From NCBI GenBank assembly GCA_964576515.1, contig CAZNUW010000014.1, positions 1 to 64,000 of the forward strand: a DNA stretch of 64,000 bases, read 5' to 3'. The position numbers and the translations under genes are program-made. The notes beneath the pieces were generated by a model. It saw only the letters and a list, made by a program, of their open reading frames with translations. It was not told the origin of the DNA and made no database searches. Source of the DNA: SHVO01 sp964576515 (GTDB lineage Bacteria > Pseudomonadota > Alphaproteobacteria > Rhodospirillales > Rhodospirillaceae). How positions within the stretch are numbered: position 1 is the first letter of the stretch; each line of letters opens with the position of its first letter. Positions 1 through 6,588 of this stretch are shown here, piece by piece.

Positions 1-50
1 ACACCCGATGCTGAATTAACATTCCACTCGGACCACTCAATGGGGGCCGG

Positions 51-443
51 TCAATCGGCAATCGCCTTACCCTCTTTCGAGAACATGGAGGCGGCGATTC
101 CGAAGGTCAGGATCGAGGCTTGCGACGCCTGAATGAATGACCTCGCTTGTACGATGCCGCTTTCTTCGATGAAGGGGTGTTCCTCACCTGAACGGACGCA
201 GCGAAGCAGATCGGCCATCAATACCGGAGAATTTGCATATTCCGGGAGCATATTGAACCGCGCCGCTACGTTCTGTTCTTCCAGTGCGCGGAAGATGTTT
301 TCCGCAAAGCAGGAGCCAATGGTCCAGACCGAGCGACGTCGGTCGAGCACGCGAACGTTCGGAATGACTCCAGGAAGGACGAATTTGCGCGCCGCCTCTT
401 TTAGGTCGACTAACTCTCGCGCGTGACGTGGATATTTACTCAT
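51..443 (-). CDS. GSCFA-motif protein, apparently C-terminally short
   Basis: Encodes 130 residues. The segment IGSCFAENI near residue 42 matches the signature that names the GSCFA family, which occurs in polysaccharide-related and lipase-like proteins of poorly known function. Family members are usually two to three times longer, and this frame ends at a TGA 50 bases from the window edge, so the protein is either a short variant or a broken copy. The rest of the sequence cannot be checked because the window stops. It lies on the same strand as the PhyH-like and methyltransferase genes. The function is not known; the family call rests mainly on the one motif. Confidence 0.5.
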   Translation of the reverse strand: MSKYPRHARELVDLKEAARKFVLPGVIPNVRVLDRRRSVWTIGSCFAENIFRALEEQNVAARFNMLPEYANSPVLMADLLRCVRSGEEHPFIEESGIVQARSFIQASQASILTFGIAASMFSKEGKAIAD

Positions 444-631
444 AGGATCGAATGACCTGAATGCTGATCAGTTTCATCCCCTAAGACCATGTGATCACTC
501 GGGATTGGTCGTTGAAACATCGGCTAGGATAAAGCGGTCTTTCTGTAATTGTCATCTGCAGTCGTCCGTCTTTGGAATAAATTCGACTGCAAGCGCTCAT
601 CTTCCGGTCGCATCCGACCAATTTCCATCCA
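444..631. other. Intergenic, 188 bases, nothing recognised
   Basis: Sits between two minus-strand genes. It is more AT-rich than the flanking genes and probably holds the promoter of the GSCFA-motif gene, but I see no clear -35/-10 pair, hairpin or repeat. Confidence 0.4.
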
Positions 632-1573
632 TTATCCCCGAATCAGCCCTATAGCATGCCGCGCGCGCGGATCATCCGGCGTGAAAGTCGCCTTGGCCTG
701 GCTCATTTTCGCGGCGCGCTGTGGGTAGGGAAGAAGACCGTATAACCCCTGCAAGATGATGCGGCGGCCGCCAGTGGGAGGTTTTCCCCTGTGAAAGCAA
801 TACGTGTCCTCGAGGAATGTTGTTCCGGCCGGACCGGTTATTTCCGTCACCAACGAGCCGTACATCAATCCGATATAATCATTTAGCTGTCGTCCGTCGC
901 CGCGAAAAAGCTCCCGATCGTCGCCGACGTGTGAGCGCCGCACCATGATATGCGGCCCCTCGTTCGAGCCGACGTCGTTCAGGTACACAAAGAGTTTGCA
1001 GGAGCGGAAGTCGTCCTTGTCCCGGTGAAACAGTTGCGCGCCCCAAGACGCGCCGTCGCCCGGCAAAGATTCCCACGCACTGATCTCCACGAGGAAAGGC
1101 CACGCCTGAAGATAGGCCCCGACGATATCGAGAATGGAGCGGGACGTAAGTGCGCCCAGAACGTGCGGTGCGTTGGCAATGCTGTCGATCTTATAGTGTA
1201 GCAAGGTGTTTTCTGGGTACGTTTGACCGTGTTTGCCGAGGTGATCGAGAATATCGCGAATCTCGGCGCTGCTCAGAAGCGGCGGAAGGCGGACAATGCC
1301 CTCCGTCGTAAGTTCGTCGGCCAGCGGCGACGCCGTCGGCTTGTGGCCAATCAGCGCGTTGGCTTTCTCGGCCACCGCAGTTGCGACCAAGCGCCGCGCG
1401 CGTGGAAGTTTGATAAGTTTATTGATGGTCCAAAGCGTGGCTCCCAACCGATGCGTAGGGCCAAGGTTTTGTTCATCGACAATGCCGCGGGCTTGTTCAA
1501 TAAGTTCCGGGCCTGCGAGGCTCTCTATCGATTTAAGCGCTTCGACCAAGATCTCAGTCGTATAATCGGACAT
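632..1573 (-). CDS. PhyH-like Fe(II)/2-oxoglutarate dioxygenase
   Basis: Encodes 313 residues. The second half carries the facial triad expected of phytanoyl-CoA dioxygenase-type enzymes: His183 and Asp185 in FHRDKDD, a distal His261 in CFHRGKPP, and a following arginine (Arg270/271) that would bind the 2-oxoglutarate carboxylate. The N-terminal 90 residues are helical and not recognised. Such enzymes hydroxylate small molecules using O2 and 2-oxoglutarate in the cytoplasm; the substrate cannot be read from the sequence. It lies directly downstream of a methyltransferase gene on the same strand (22 bases apart), so the two may act on one metabolite or glycan. The family call is firm, the role is open. 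Confidence 0.75.
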   Translation of the reverse strand: MSDYTTEILVEALKSIESLAGPELIEQARGIVDEQNLGPTHRLGATLWTINKLIKLPRARRLVATAVAEKANALIGHKPTASPLADELTTEGIVRLPPLLSSAEIRDILDHLGKHGQTYPENTLLHYKIDSIANAPHVLGALTSRSILDIVGAYLQAWPFLVEISAWESLPGDGASWGAQLFHRDKDDFRSCKLFVYLNDVGSNEGPHIMVRRSHVGDDRELFRGDGRQLNDYIGLMYGSLVTEITGPAGTTFLEDTYCFHRGKPPTGGRRIILQGLYGLLPYPQRAAKMSQAKATFTPDDPRARHAIGLIRG

Positions 1574-1595
1574 ATTTTATCCGCACACCGAAGAT

Positions 1596-2342
1596 TTAGA
1601 CTTTCTTGACGTCGAAAATGACGATCGAACGTCCTTCGACATCGTCGGACGGCGTGTCGTGCCGCACGTAGATGTTGCGCACGGCGGAGCCGAACATCTC
1701 GAGGATATCGGCGGTGCGGGGATAGTGTTTCTGGGTGCGGCCGCGGCCTTCGGCGCGCCACTTTTCCTCGGTCCAGCGGGTCGCGCCGATGGCGATGATG
1801 CCTTCATCCTTCGCAACGCGCAGCATTTCGCGGCAGGCTTGGTCAGGATCACTGGAATACACCAGCACCCACCCGGCGATGATGACGTCGAACGAAGCGT
1901 CCGGATACGGCATCGCGTGCATATTGCCGGTATCGATCCACGGCGAGTAGGAGAAGAGGTCCAACCCGCGGATGTTGTGTGGGGCGAACCCGTGCCCGAC
2001 AAGTGAAAGCAGCTCCATCTCGGTGCGCGGCCCGACGGACAGCACCTTGAGTTTGGGCGCGTTGAAGAAGACACGGTCGATCGCGGCGAGGGGGCGAACG
2101 AGGCGGTCTGTCCGCGCGGCAGATCCCCAATTATCCAGTCCGCCGAGATTGTGGCTGAGGGCGTCGTGCCACAGGCTGTCCTGATCCTCGGTGATTTTAA
2201 GTTCGTCGCGCTCTTTCGCTTCGCGGTAACGGCGGCGGCCGACGAGATCGCGCGCCAAGCGGTGCAAGAAAATCTCGGAGGGGTTCGCCCTCAAGTGTTT
2301 CAAGAGAGCCTGAAGTTCGTCTTCTTTGATGTTTATTTCCAT
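1596..2342 (-). CDS. Class I SAM-dependent methyltransferase
   Basis: Encodes 248 residues. A Methyltransf_11-type Rossmann core runs from about residue 98 to 180: the VLSVGPRTEME strand-loop (an atypical SAM loop with a single glycine), then MPYPDASFDVIIAGWVLVY, which corresponds to motif II, and a CREMLRVAKDEGII segment. The N-terminal hundred residues are helical and specific to this subgroup. It probably precedes the PhyH-like dioxygenase in one transcript. The substrate is unknown; relatives next to sugar-modifying genes methylate glycans, but nothing here proves this. Confidence 0.75.
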   Translation of the reverse strand: MEINIKEDELQALLKHLRANPSEIFLHRLARDLVGRRRYREAKERDELKITEDQDSLWHDALSHNLGGLDNWGSAARTDRLVRPLAAIDRVFFNAPKLKVLSVGPRTEMELLSLVGHGFAPHNIRGLDLFSYSPWIDTGNMHAMPYPDASFDVIIAGWVLVYSSDPDQACREMLRVAKDEGIIAIGATRWTEEKWRAEGRGRTQKHYPRTADILEMFGSAVRNIYVRHDTPSDDVEGRSIVIFDVKKV

Positions 2343-2472
2343 AACACTCGCCGATACGTCGGGTAAGGGCCGTGTCTTAGCACGGCGGGCCCGCCGACTA
2401 TAGATGCGGGATTCACGCCGGCGGCGCCTTCCGCGCCCGCAGGCGCAACACGGCCTTTTTTGGCAGGATCAC

Positions 2473-4605
2473 ATGACTTGGACACCGATTGCCTTTGAAC
2501 CCGGCGTTCGGAAGGACGACTCCCCTCTCGACGCCCAAGGCTATTATATCGACGCGAATAAAATACGATTCGTGAACGGGCTTCCGGAGACAATTTACGG
2601 ATGGGAAAAGGTCACCGCCACCCCGTTGACCGGCATGTGCCGAGGCATCCTGACCTGGCAGGATAGGACCCGGAACGCCTGGGCGGCTTTCGGGACACAC
2701 TTGCGCCTATACGCCATGGATCTGGACGGCACGGTGACCGACATCACGCCCGCGATATCGCACAGCCTATCCTCCTTGAACCTGACCACGACGGCGGCCT
2801 CCGCCGTGGTGACCGCGACGGGGTGGGCGCACGGCTTGGTCGCCGGACAGATGTTCGCGCTTTTCAATCCGTCCACACCGCTCATCGACGGTGTGACGAT
2901 TGCCGGACCTTATGTTGTCGGCGAGGTGTTGAGCGCGACGTCGCTCACGTTCGCGGCGGCGCAAACCGCCGGCGCCGGTGCGGGGCCGATTGCGCTCATG
3001 GCCGACGTGACCGTTCATCTCGCGCCCGGTCAAGAGGATGGGCTGGCGGGCCTGGGCTTCGGAACGGGCGGGTATGGCGTCGGCGGATACGGGGGTGGAG
3101 CGTCGGCCTTCGATGTCTTTCCGCGCACCTGGTCTTTCGATCAATGGGGGCAGAACCTTCTCGCAAGTCCGCGTGGCGAAGGTTTGTATGAATGGGCGCC
3201 GCACACGGCGGCGGCCGAGCTCGTCACCAACGGTTCGTTCTCAACCTTTGCCGGGTGGTTGGCGGCGGCGGGTTGGTCGGCCGGCGCGGGTTTCGCGGCC
3301 TATACCGCCAACGGTTCGGCGGCGGCGTTGGAGCAATCCATCGCGACCGAGACGGGCGCATGGCATCTCTTGAGCTTGAACGTCACGGTTCTTGCTGGAA
3401 CGCTGACGCCCATTGTTGCTGGTGTCACGGTCGGCGCCGGAATCACGGCGACCGGAAATTATCGCCTACCTTTCTTCGCGGGCGGCGGCGATCAAACTCT
3501 TAGGATTTTCAAAGACGCCGCGGCGGGGGGCGTCGTGCGTGATGTGTCCGCACAGGTTCTGACCACGGCGCAGCGCGTGACCGGCGCGCCCACGGCAATC
3601 GGGTCCATGTTCGTGACCGCCGAGCGGATCGTGGTGGCGTGCGGATCGAATTTGGACGGGGCCTTCGATCCCCTTCAGGTGGATTGGTCGGATGCGGAAG
3701 ACAACCAGCACTGGACGCCGTCGAGTGTCAATCTCGCGGGCGGCGCCACACTTCCTTCCGGCGGCCGCATCGTCAGAGGCATGGCGGGCGCGCGCGAGAA
3801 CGCCATATGGACGACCGAGGCCCTGTGGGTGATGCGCTACAGCGGCAACCCAAACAGTGTCTATGACTTCATCGAGATGGGTCGGGGGTGTGGTTTGATC
3901 GGCCCCAACGCCGCCGCGCAGATCAGCGGTGTCTGGTACTGGATGACACCCGCGGGTGCGTTCTACGCCTACGGCGGGGCTGCGCCGCAGATGTTGAACT
4001 GCACCTTGTCGCGGGACGTGAAGGATCACTTGGCCTGGGTGCAGGGCGACAAGGTTTACGCCTCGCGCGTTATCGGAAAGAACTACGCGGAAGTCTGGTG
4101 GTTCTACCCCGATTCACGGGATGGAAACGAGTGTTCCCGTTATGTCGTCTATGACACGCTGGGACGGACGTGGAGCTGCGGAACGTTTGACCGAACCGGC
4201 TACGGCGACGCTACGGTATATCAGTTTCCCATCTCCGTGGACGCCGGCGGCGCGGTGTGGTTCCACGAGAAAGATTTCACCGCGGACGGCGGTCCGCGGT
4301 CGTGGTCGATCACCAGCGCCTTCAATCAGAGGCCCGACGGTCAGATCGTCATCAATGGGGTGCGCCCCGATCATGACGATCTTCAGGGCGGTTACACGCT
4401 CACGTTCCGCAGCAAGATCAGGAATGTCCGCGGCGCGTCGTCGCGGACCTATCCCGCCGTTGGGATGACGTCGGCCACAGGTGAAGTTTCTGTCCGGATC
4501 AAAGGTGAGCAGGTGGGCTTCACCGTCGCGGGGAACGCGGCGCCGACCTTCTGGCGCCAGGGAGCGCTGGAAATGGACATTGTTGCCAGCACCGCGCGGC
4601 GGTGA
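2473..4605 (+). CDS. Phage virion protein, P22 gp10-like DNA stabilization
   Basis: Encodes 710 residues from ATG 2473; the open frame extends 23 codons upstream but homologues begin at the MTWTPIAF equivalent. The opening, with proline-glycine and then a KIRFVNGLPETIYGWEK segment, is typical of podovirus packaged-DNA stabilization/tail accessory proteins. A Gly/Tyr-rich stretch near residues 195-210, followed by TWSFDQWGQNLLASPRG, is also characteristic of this phage family. Residues of about 246-360 look like an inserted jelly-roll, carbohydrate-binding type module (starts ELVTNGSF). In P22-like particles such proteins plug the portal after packaging. No capsid, portal or terminase gene is nearby, so this is a remnant or a displaced piece. 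The exact role in the particle is inferred from family resemblance. Confidence 0.65.
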   Translation: MTWTPIAFEPGVRKDDSPLDAQGYYIDANKIRFVNGLPETIYGWEKVTATPLTGMCRGILTWQDRTRNAWAAFGTHLRLYAMDLDGTVTDITPAISHSLSSLNLTTTAASAVVTATGWAHGLVAGQMFALFNPSTPLIDGVTIAGPYVVGEVLSATSLTFAAAQTAGAGAGPIALMADVTVHLAPGQEDGLAGLGFGTGGYGVGGYGGGASAFDVFPRTWSFDQWGQNLLASPRGEGLYEWAPHTAAAELVTNGSFSTFAGWLAAAGWSAGAGFAAYTANGSAAALEQSIATETGAWHLLSLNVTVLAGTLTPIVAGVTVGAGITATGNYRLPFFAGGGDQTLRIFKDAAAGGVVRDVSAQVLTTAQRVTGAPTAIGSMFVTAERIVVACGSNLDGAFDPLQVDWSDAEDNQHWTPSSVNLAGGATLPSGGRIVRGMAGARENAIWTTEALWVMRYSGNPNSVYDFIEMGRGCGLIGPNAAAQISGVWYWMTPAGAFYAYGGAAPQMLNCTLSRDVKDHLAWVQGDKVYASRVIGKNYAEVWWFYPDSRDGNECSRYVVYDTLGRTWSCGTFDRTGYGDATVYQFPISVDAGGAVWFHEKDFTADGGPRSWSITSAFNQRPDGQIVINGVRPDHDDLQGGYTLTFRSKIRNVRGASSRTYPAVGMTSATGEVSVRIKGEQVGFTVAGNAAPTFWRQGALEMDIVASTARR

Positions 4606-4642
4606 GGGACTTCCGCAACCCTTTATCTTGAAGGCAGGTCAC

Positions 4643-4852
4643 GTGTCGTTCGATCCCTTGTTGAAAGCGGTGGTTCTCGAGGAGCGTCTTGAGAATCACG
4701 AGAAAGTTTGCGCGGAGCTTTATGGCGAAATCTCAAAGTCGTTCGACCGCGTTCACGGCCGACTGGATTGGATCATGCGCGGCATTATTGGACTTCTGGC
4801 CGCCATGCTCGCCTGGGTGATCGTGAACGGCGTGCCCTGGCCGACGGCGTAA
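4643..4852 (+). CDS. Small XhlA-like phage membrane protein
   Basis: Encodes 69 residues from GTG 4643, 37 bases after the virion protein. Residues 1-45 form a charged amphipathic helix or short coiled coil, followed by one transmembrane segment (about 46-63, IIGLLAAMLAWVIVNGV). This layout resembles phage hemolysin XhlA/holin-accessory proteins that assist membrane permeabilisation. It begins the putative lysis module. The open frame extends upstream inside the preceding gene in another frame, but the GTG just after that gene is the sensible start, with GGCAGG upstream as a weak ribosome site. The role is inferred from topology and context rather than from strong sequence identity. Confidence 0.55.
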   Translation: MSFDPLLKAVVLEERLENHEKVCAELYGEISKSFDRVHGRLDWIMRGIIGLLAAMLAWVIVNGVPWPTA

Positions 4853-4855
4853 GCC

Positions 4856-5044
4856 ATGCCCCACATCAAAACACGCCCGGCGGTCATCGAGATCGTGCGG
4901 CGAGGAAAATGTTTCACCTACGATCTCGCCGACTTCAAGGACTGGGGCGTGCTGTTCGACAGCACCGTACTGGAGATCAAGGCGTGCGACGGCGTTACGT
5001 ATTACTGGCCGATCGACGCGGTCACCTATTGGCGTGTGCGCTGA
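4856..5044 (+). CDS. Small hypothetical phage-region protein
   Basis: Encodes 62 residues, with an ATG three bases after the preceding stop, so the genes are probably co-translated. The product is soluble, rich in aromatic and acidic residues, and looks like a small beta-rich fold (YYWPIDAVTYWRVR at the end). I do not recognise it. Its place between a membrane protein and lysis genes suggests a phage accessory gene. Confidence 0.5.
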   Translation: MPHIKTRPAVIEIVRRGKCFTYDLADFKDWGVLFDSTVLEIKACDGVTYYWPIDAVTYWRVR

Positions 5045-5086
5045 ATCGCGCCCGCCGTTCATTTTTAAAAAAAGGAGGCAACGCCC

Positions 5087-5320
5087 ATGGGCACGGTGAT
5101 CGAACTGGGGACCGTCACGACGTCCGATATTCCACCGGAGAAAATCCTGACCGCCGCCCTCAAGGCGGATTTGGGCGAGGCTGTCGTGATCGGTCAGCGC
5201 CGGGACGGGACCGTCTACTTCGCCATGAGCACCGCCGAGGCGCCGAGCGTCAATTGGATGCTCGATTGCGCAAAGCGCCTGCTGATGGACGGTATTTTGG
5301 AGGACGACACGCGTGACTGA
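5087..5320 (+). CDS. Small hypothetical phage-region protein
   Basis: Encodes 77 residues. The start is well supported: AAAGGAGG lies eight bases before the ATG, the strongest ribosome binding site in this block. The sequence suggests a small alpha/beta protein with no signal or membrane segment (contains VVIGQRRDGTVYFAMST). Its last eight bases overlap the GTG start of the next gene. Not recognised as a known family; short proteins of this kind recur near phage lysis genes, but that is only context. Confidence 0.55.
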   Translation: MGTVIELGTVTTSDIPPEKILTAALKADLGEAVVIGQRRDGTVYFAMSTAEAPSVNWMLDCAKRLLMDGILEDDTRD

Positions 5321-5537
5321 TCTGGAACTCCTCGCTCTCAGCCTTCTTGCCAAAACTTTGACGTTCTGTGTGGCGGCGGCGTCGCTTTACAGGATTGGCC
5401 TCGCCTACGACCGGAAGAACAAGATCGATTGGGAACGTGTGTATGACGCGATGGAACGCGATCCTCAGGCTATGTCCCGTTATTTTGGCCTGCGCGTCGT
5501 GGCCTTCGCCGTGCTGGCCGCATGGATTTACGGATAG
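5313..5537 (+). CDS. Two-TM small membrane protein, holin candidate
   Basis: Encodes 74 residues from GTG 5313, overlapping the previous gene by eight bases (GTGACTGA). Two hydrophobic segments (about residues 4-24 and 61-73) flank a charged middle (YDRKNKIDWERVYDAMERD). Size, topology and position directly before a lysozyme-like gene fit a small holin, the protein that permeabilises the inner membrane for endolysin release. No diagnostic motif exists for holins, so the name rests on topology and place. Another candidate is the XhlA-like protein two genes upstream; the two could act together. Confidence 0.5.
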   Translation: MTDLELLALSLLAKTLTFCVAAASLYRIGLAYDRKNKIDWERVYDAMERDPQAMSRYFGLRVVAFAVLAAWIYG

Positions 5538-6021
5538 GTACGACCGGCCGATCCAACAGGCGGTCAAACGCTGGTGGCCGGATCTGCCCGACTGGTTGTT
5601 GTGGAAGGCGCAGTTGTATCAAGAGTCGCGCCTCGACCCGCGGGCGGTTTCGCCGGCCGGGGCCTTGGGCTTGGCGCAATTTATGCCCGGGACCTGGCGG
5701 GATGTGACACGCGAACTGGGTATATCCGGTACGCCGCACGACGAGACCGCAATCGAAGCCGGCGCTTATTACATGGCGAAGTTGCGCCGCGCCTGGCTGC
5801 GCGACCGACCTATCGCCGAGCGGCAAGACCTCGCGCAGGCGTCCTATAATGCGGGTCTGGGCAACATCCTCAAGGCGCAACGTCTGTGCGGCGACGCGCG
5901 GGCGTGGACGGCGGTGCGGGAATGCCTGCACCTCGTGACGGGGCCTCGAAACGCGTCGGAAACCCGCGCCTACGTCGATCATATCAAAAGGTGGCGGCGG
6001 GCGATGACGGTGTGGGAATGA
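5485..6021 (+). CDS. Lytic transglycosylase (SLT domain), phage endolysin-like
   Basis: The C-terminal part is a family 1 lytic transglycosylase domain: ESRLDPRAVSPAGALGLAQF contains the catalytic glutamate and the conserved GLAQFMPGTW motif, and ASYNAGLGNI is the usual third motif. It would cleave peptidoglycan glycan strands. The start is uncertain: TTG 5485 (178 residues) or ATG 5443 (192 residues) both overlap the previous gene, and the residues before YDRPIQQAV may not be functional. The stop overlaps the next start as ATGA, so the gene is coupled to the Rz-like gene. In this context it is best read as the peptidoglycan-degrading enzyme of a phage lysis module. Confidence 0.8.
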   Translation: MACASWPSPCWPHGFTDRYDRPIQQAVKRWWPDLPDWLLWKAQLYQESRLDPRAVSPAGALGLAQFMPGTWRDVTRELGISGTPHDETAIEAGAYYMAKLRRAWLRDRPIAERQDLAQASYNAGLGNILKAQRLCGDARAWTAVRECLHLVTGPRNASETRAYVDHIKRWRRAMTVWE

Positions 6022-6491
6022 GCGTCGTATTGTCGCTGTTGCGCCGTGGCGCGCCCTACGCCGTGATTGTCGCGGTCATGGCCGCGCTTTGGTTTCGCGG
6101 TTCGTATTACGCGGAGCGTGCGCAGGTCGGCGAAATCCAACGTAAAGCCGCCATCGCGATCGGCAATGCCAATGCCGCGCTCGCGCGCGAGCATGCGGGG
6201 GTGCGGATCAAAGCCGACGCGCGGGCCGCCGTCGCCGCGCTGACGAAACGTCAGATTTATGCGCAGTCCGAACACCGGCAACAGGTCATTTCAGATGCAG
6301 CGATGGAAGAAGACGGGCCGTTGGCTCCTGTTTTGCGCGACCAGCTTGAGCGCCTGCCAAACGCCCCAGCAGGAGACGCGTCTTATCGCCCTGCCGCCGC
6401 CGCAAATCCCGACCGTCCTGTTAGTGCCGACGGAGGGGCCGTATCGTCCGCGGCGGGACGCGACGCAACGGGATGCGGCGCGGGCGCTTGA
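6018..6491 (+). CDS. Rz-like inner-membrane spanin subunit
   Basis: Encodes 157 residues from the ATG that overlaps the transglycosylase stop. Residues 11-27 form a single N-terminal membrane segment (GAPYAVIVAVMAALWF), followed by an Ala/Arg/Glu-rich helical stretch (about 30-85) that would form a periplasmic coiled coil, as in lambda Rz. A second reading frame within its 3' half encodes a lipoprotein, the arrangement typical of Rz1. Two-component spanins fuse inner and outer membranes in the last step of phage lysis. The C-terminal third is of low complexity because it shares DNA with the overlapping gene. Confidence 0.65.
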   Translation: MSVVLSLLRRGAPYAVIVAVMAALWFRGSYYAERAQVGEIQRKAAIAIGNANAALAREHAGVRIKADARAAVAALTKRQIYAQSEHRQQVISDAAMEEDGPLAPVLRDQLERLPNAPAGDASYRPAAAANPDRPVSADGGAVSSAAGRDATGCGAGA

Positions 6492-6588
6492 GGTCTTCGG
6501 CGCGGCGCTGGCGGCGTGCAACGCCGACAAGAAGGCGATTGAGGATATCCTTCAGACCTACGACGCCTGGGGCAATAGTTCCAAATAA
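6295..6588 (+). CDS. Rz1-like outer-membrane spanin lipoprotein, overlapping
   Basis: Encodes 97 residues from ATG 6295, in the +1 frame relative to the Rz-like gene and continuing 97 bases beyond it. A short cationic N-terminus (MQRWKKTGRW) and hydrophobic core lead to the lipobox LSAC with Cys21, then a proline-rich stretch (LPPPQIPTVLLVPTEGPYRP), as in Rz1 proteins. The C-terminal half is helical and makes it longer than lambda Rz1. It would be an outer-membrane lipoprotein pairing with the Rz-like protein. The last 31 bases overlap the end of the convergent polysaccharide gene. Confidence 0.65.
   Translation: MQRWKKTGRWLLFCATSLSACQTPQQETRLIALPPPQIPTVLLVPTEGPYRPRRDATQRDAARALEVFGAALAACNADKKAIEDILQTYDAWGNSSK

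Noticed and set aside
2343..2472. Integrase or attachment site at the left edge of the phage block
   Set aside because: Only a short gap; no recombinase and no repeat shared with the right edge near 6590.
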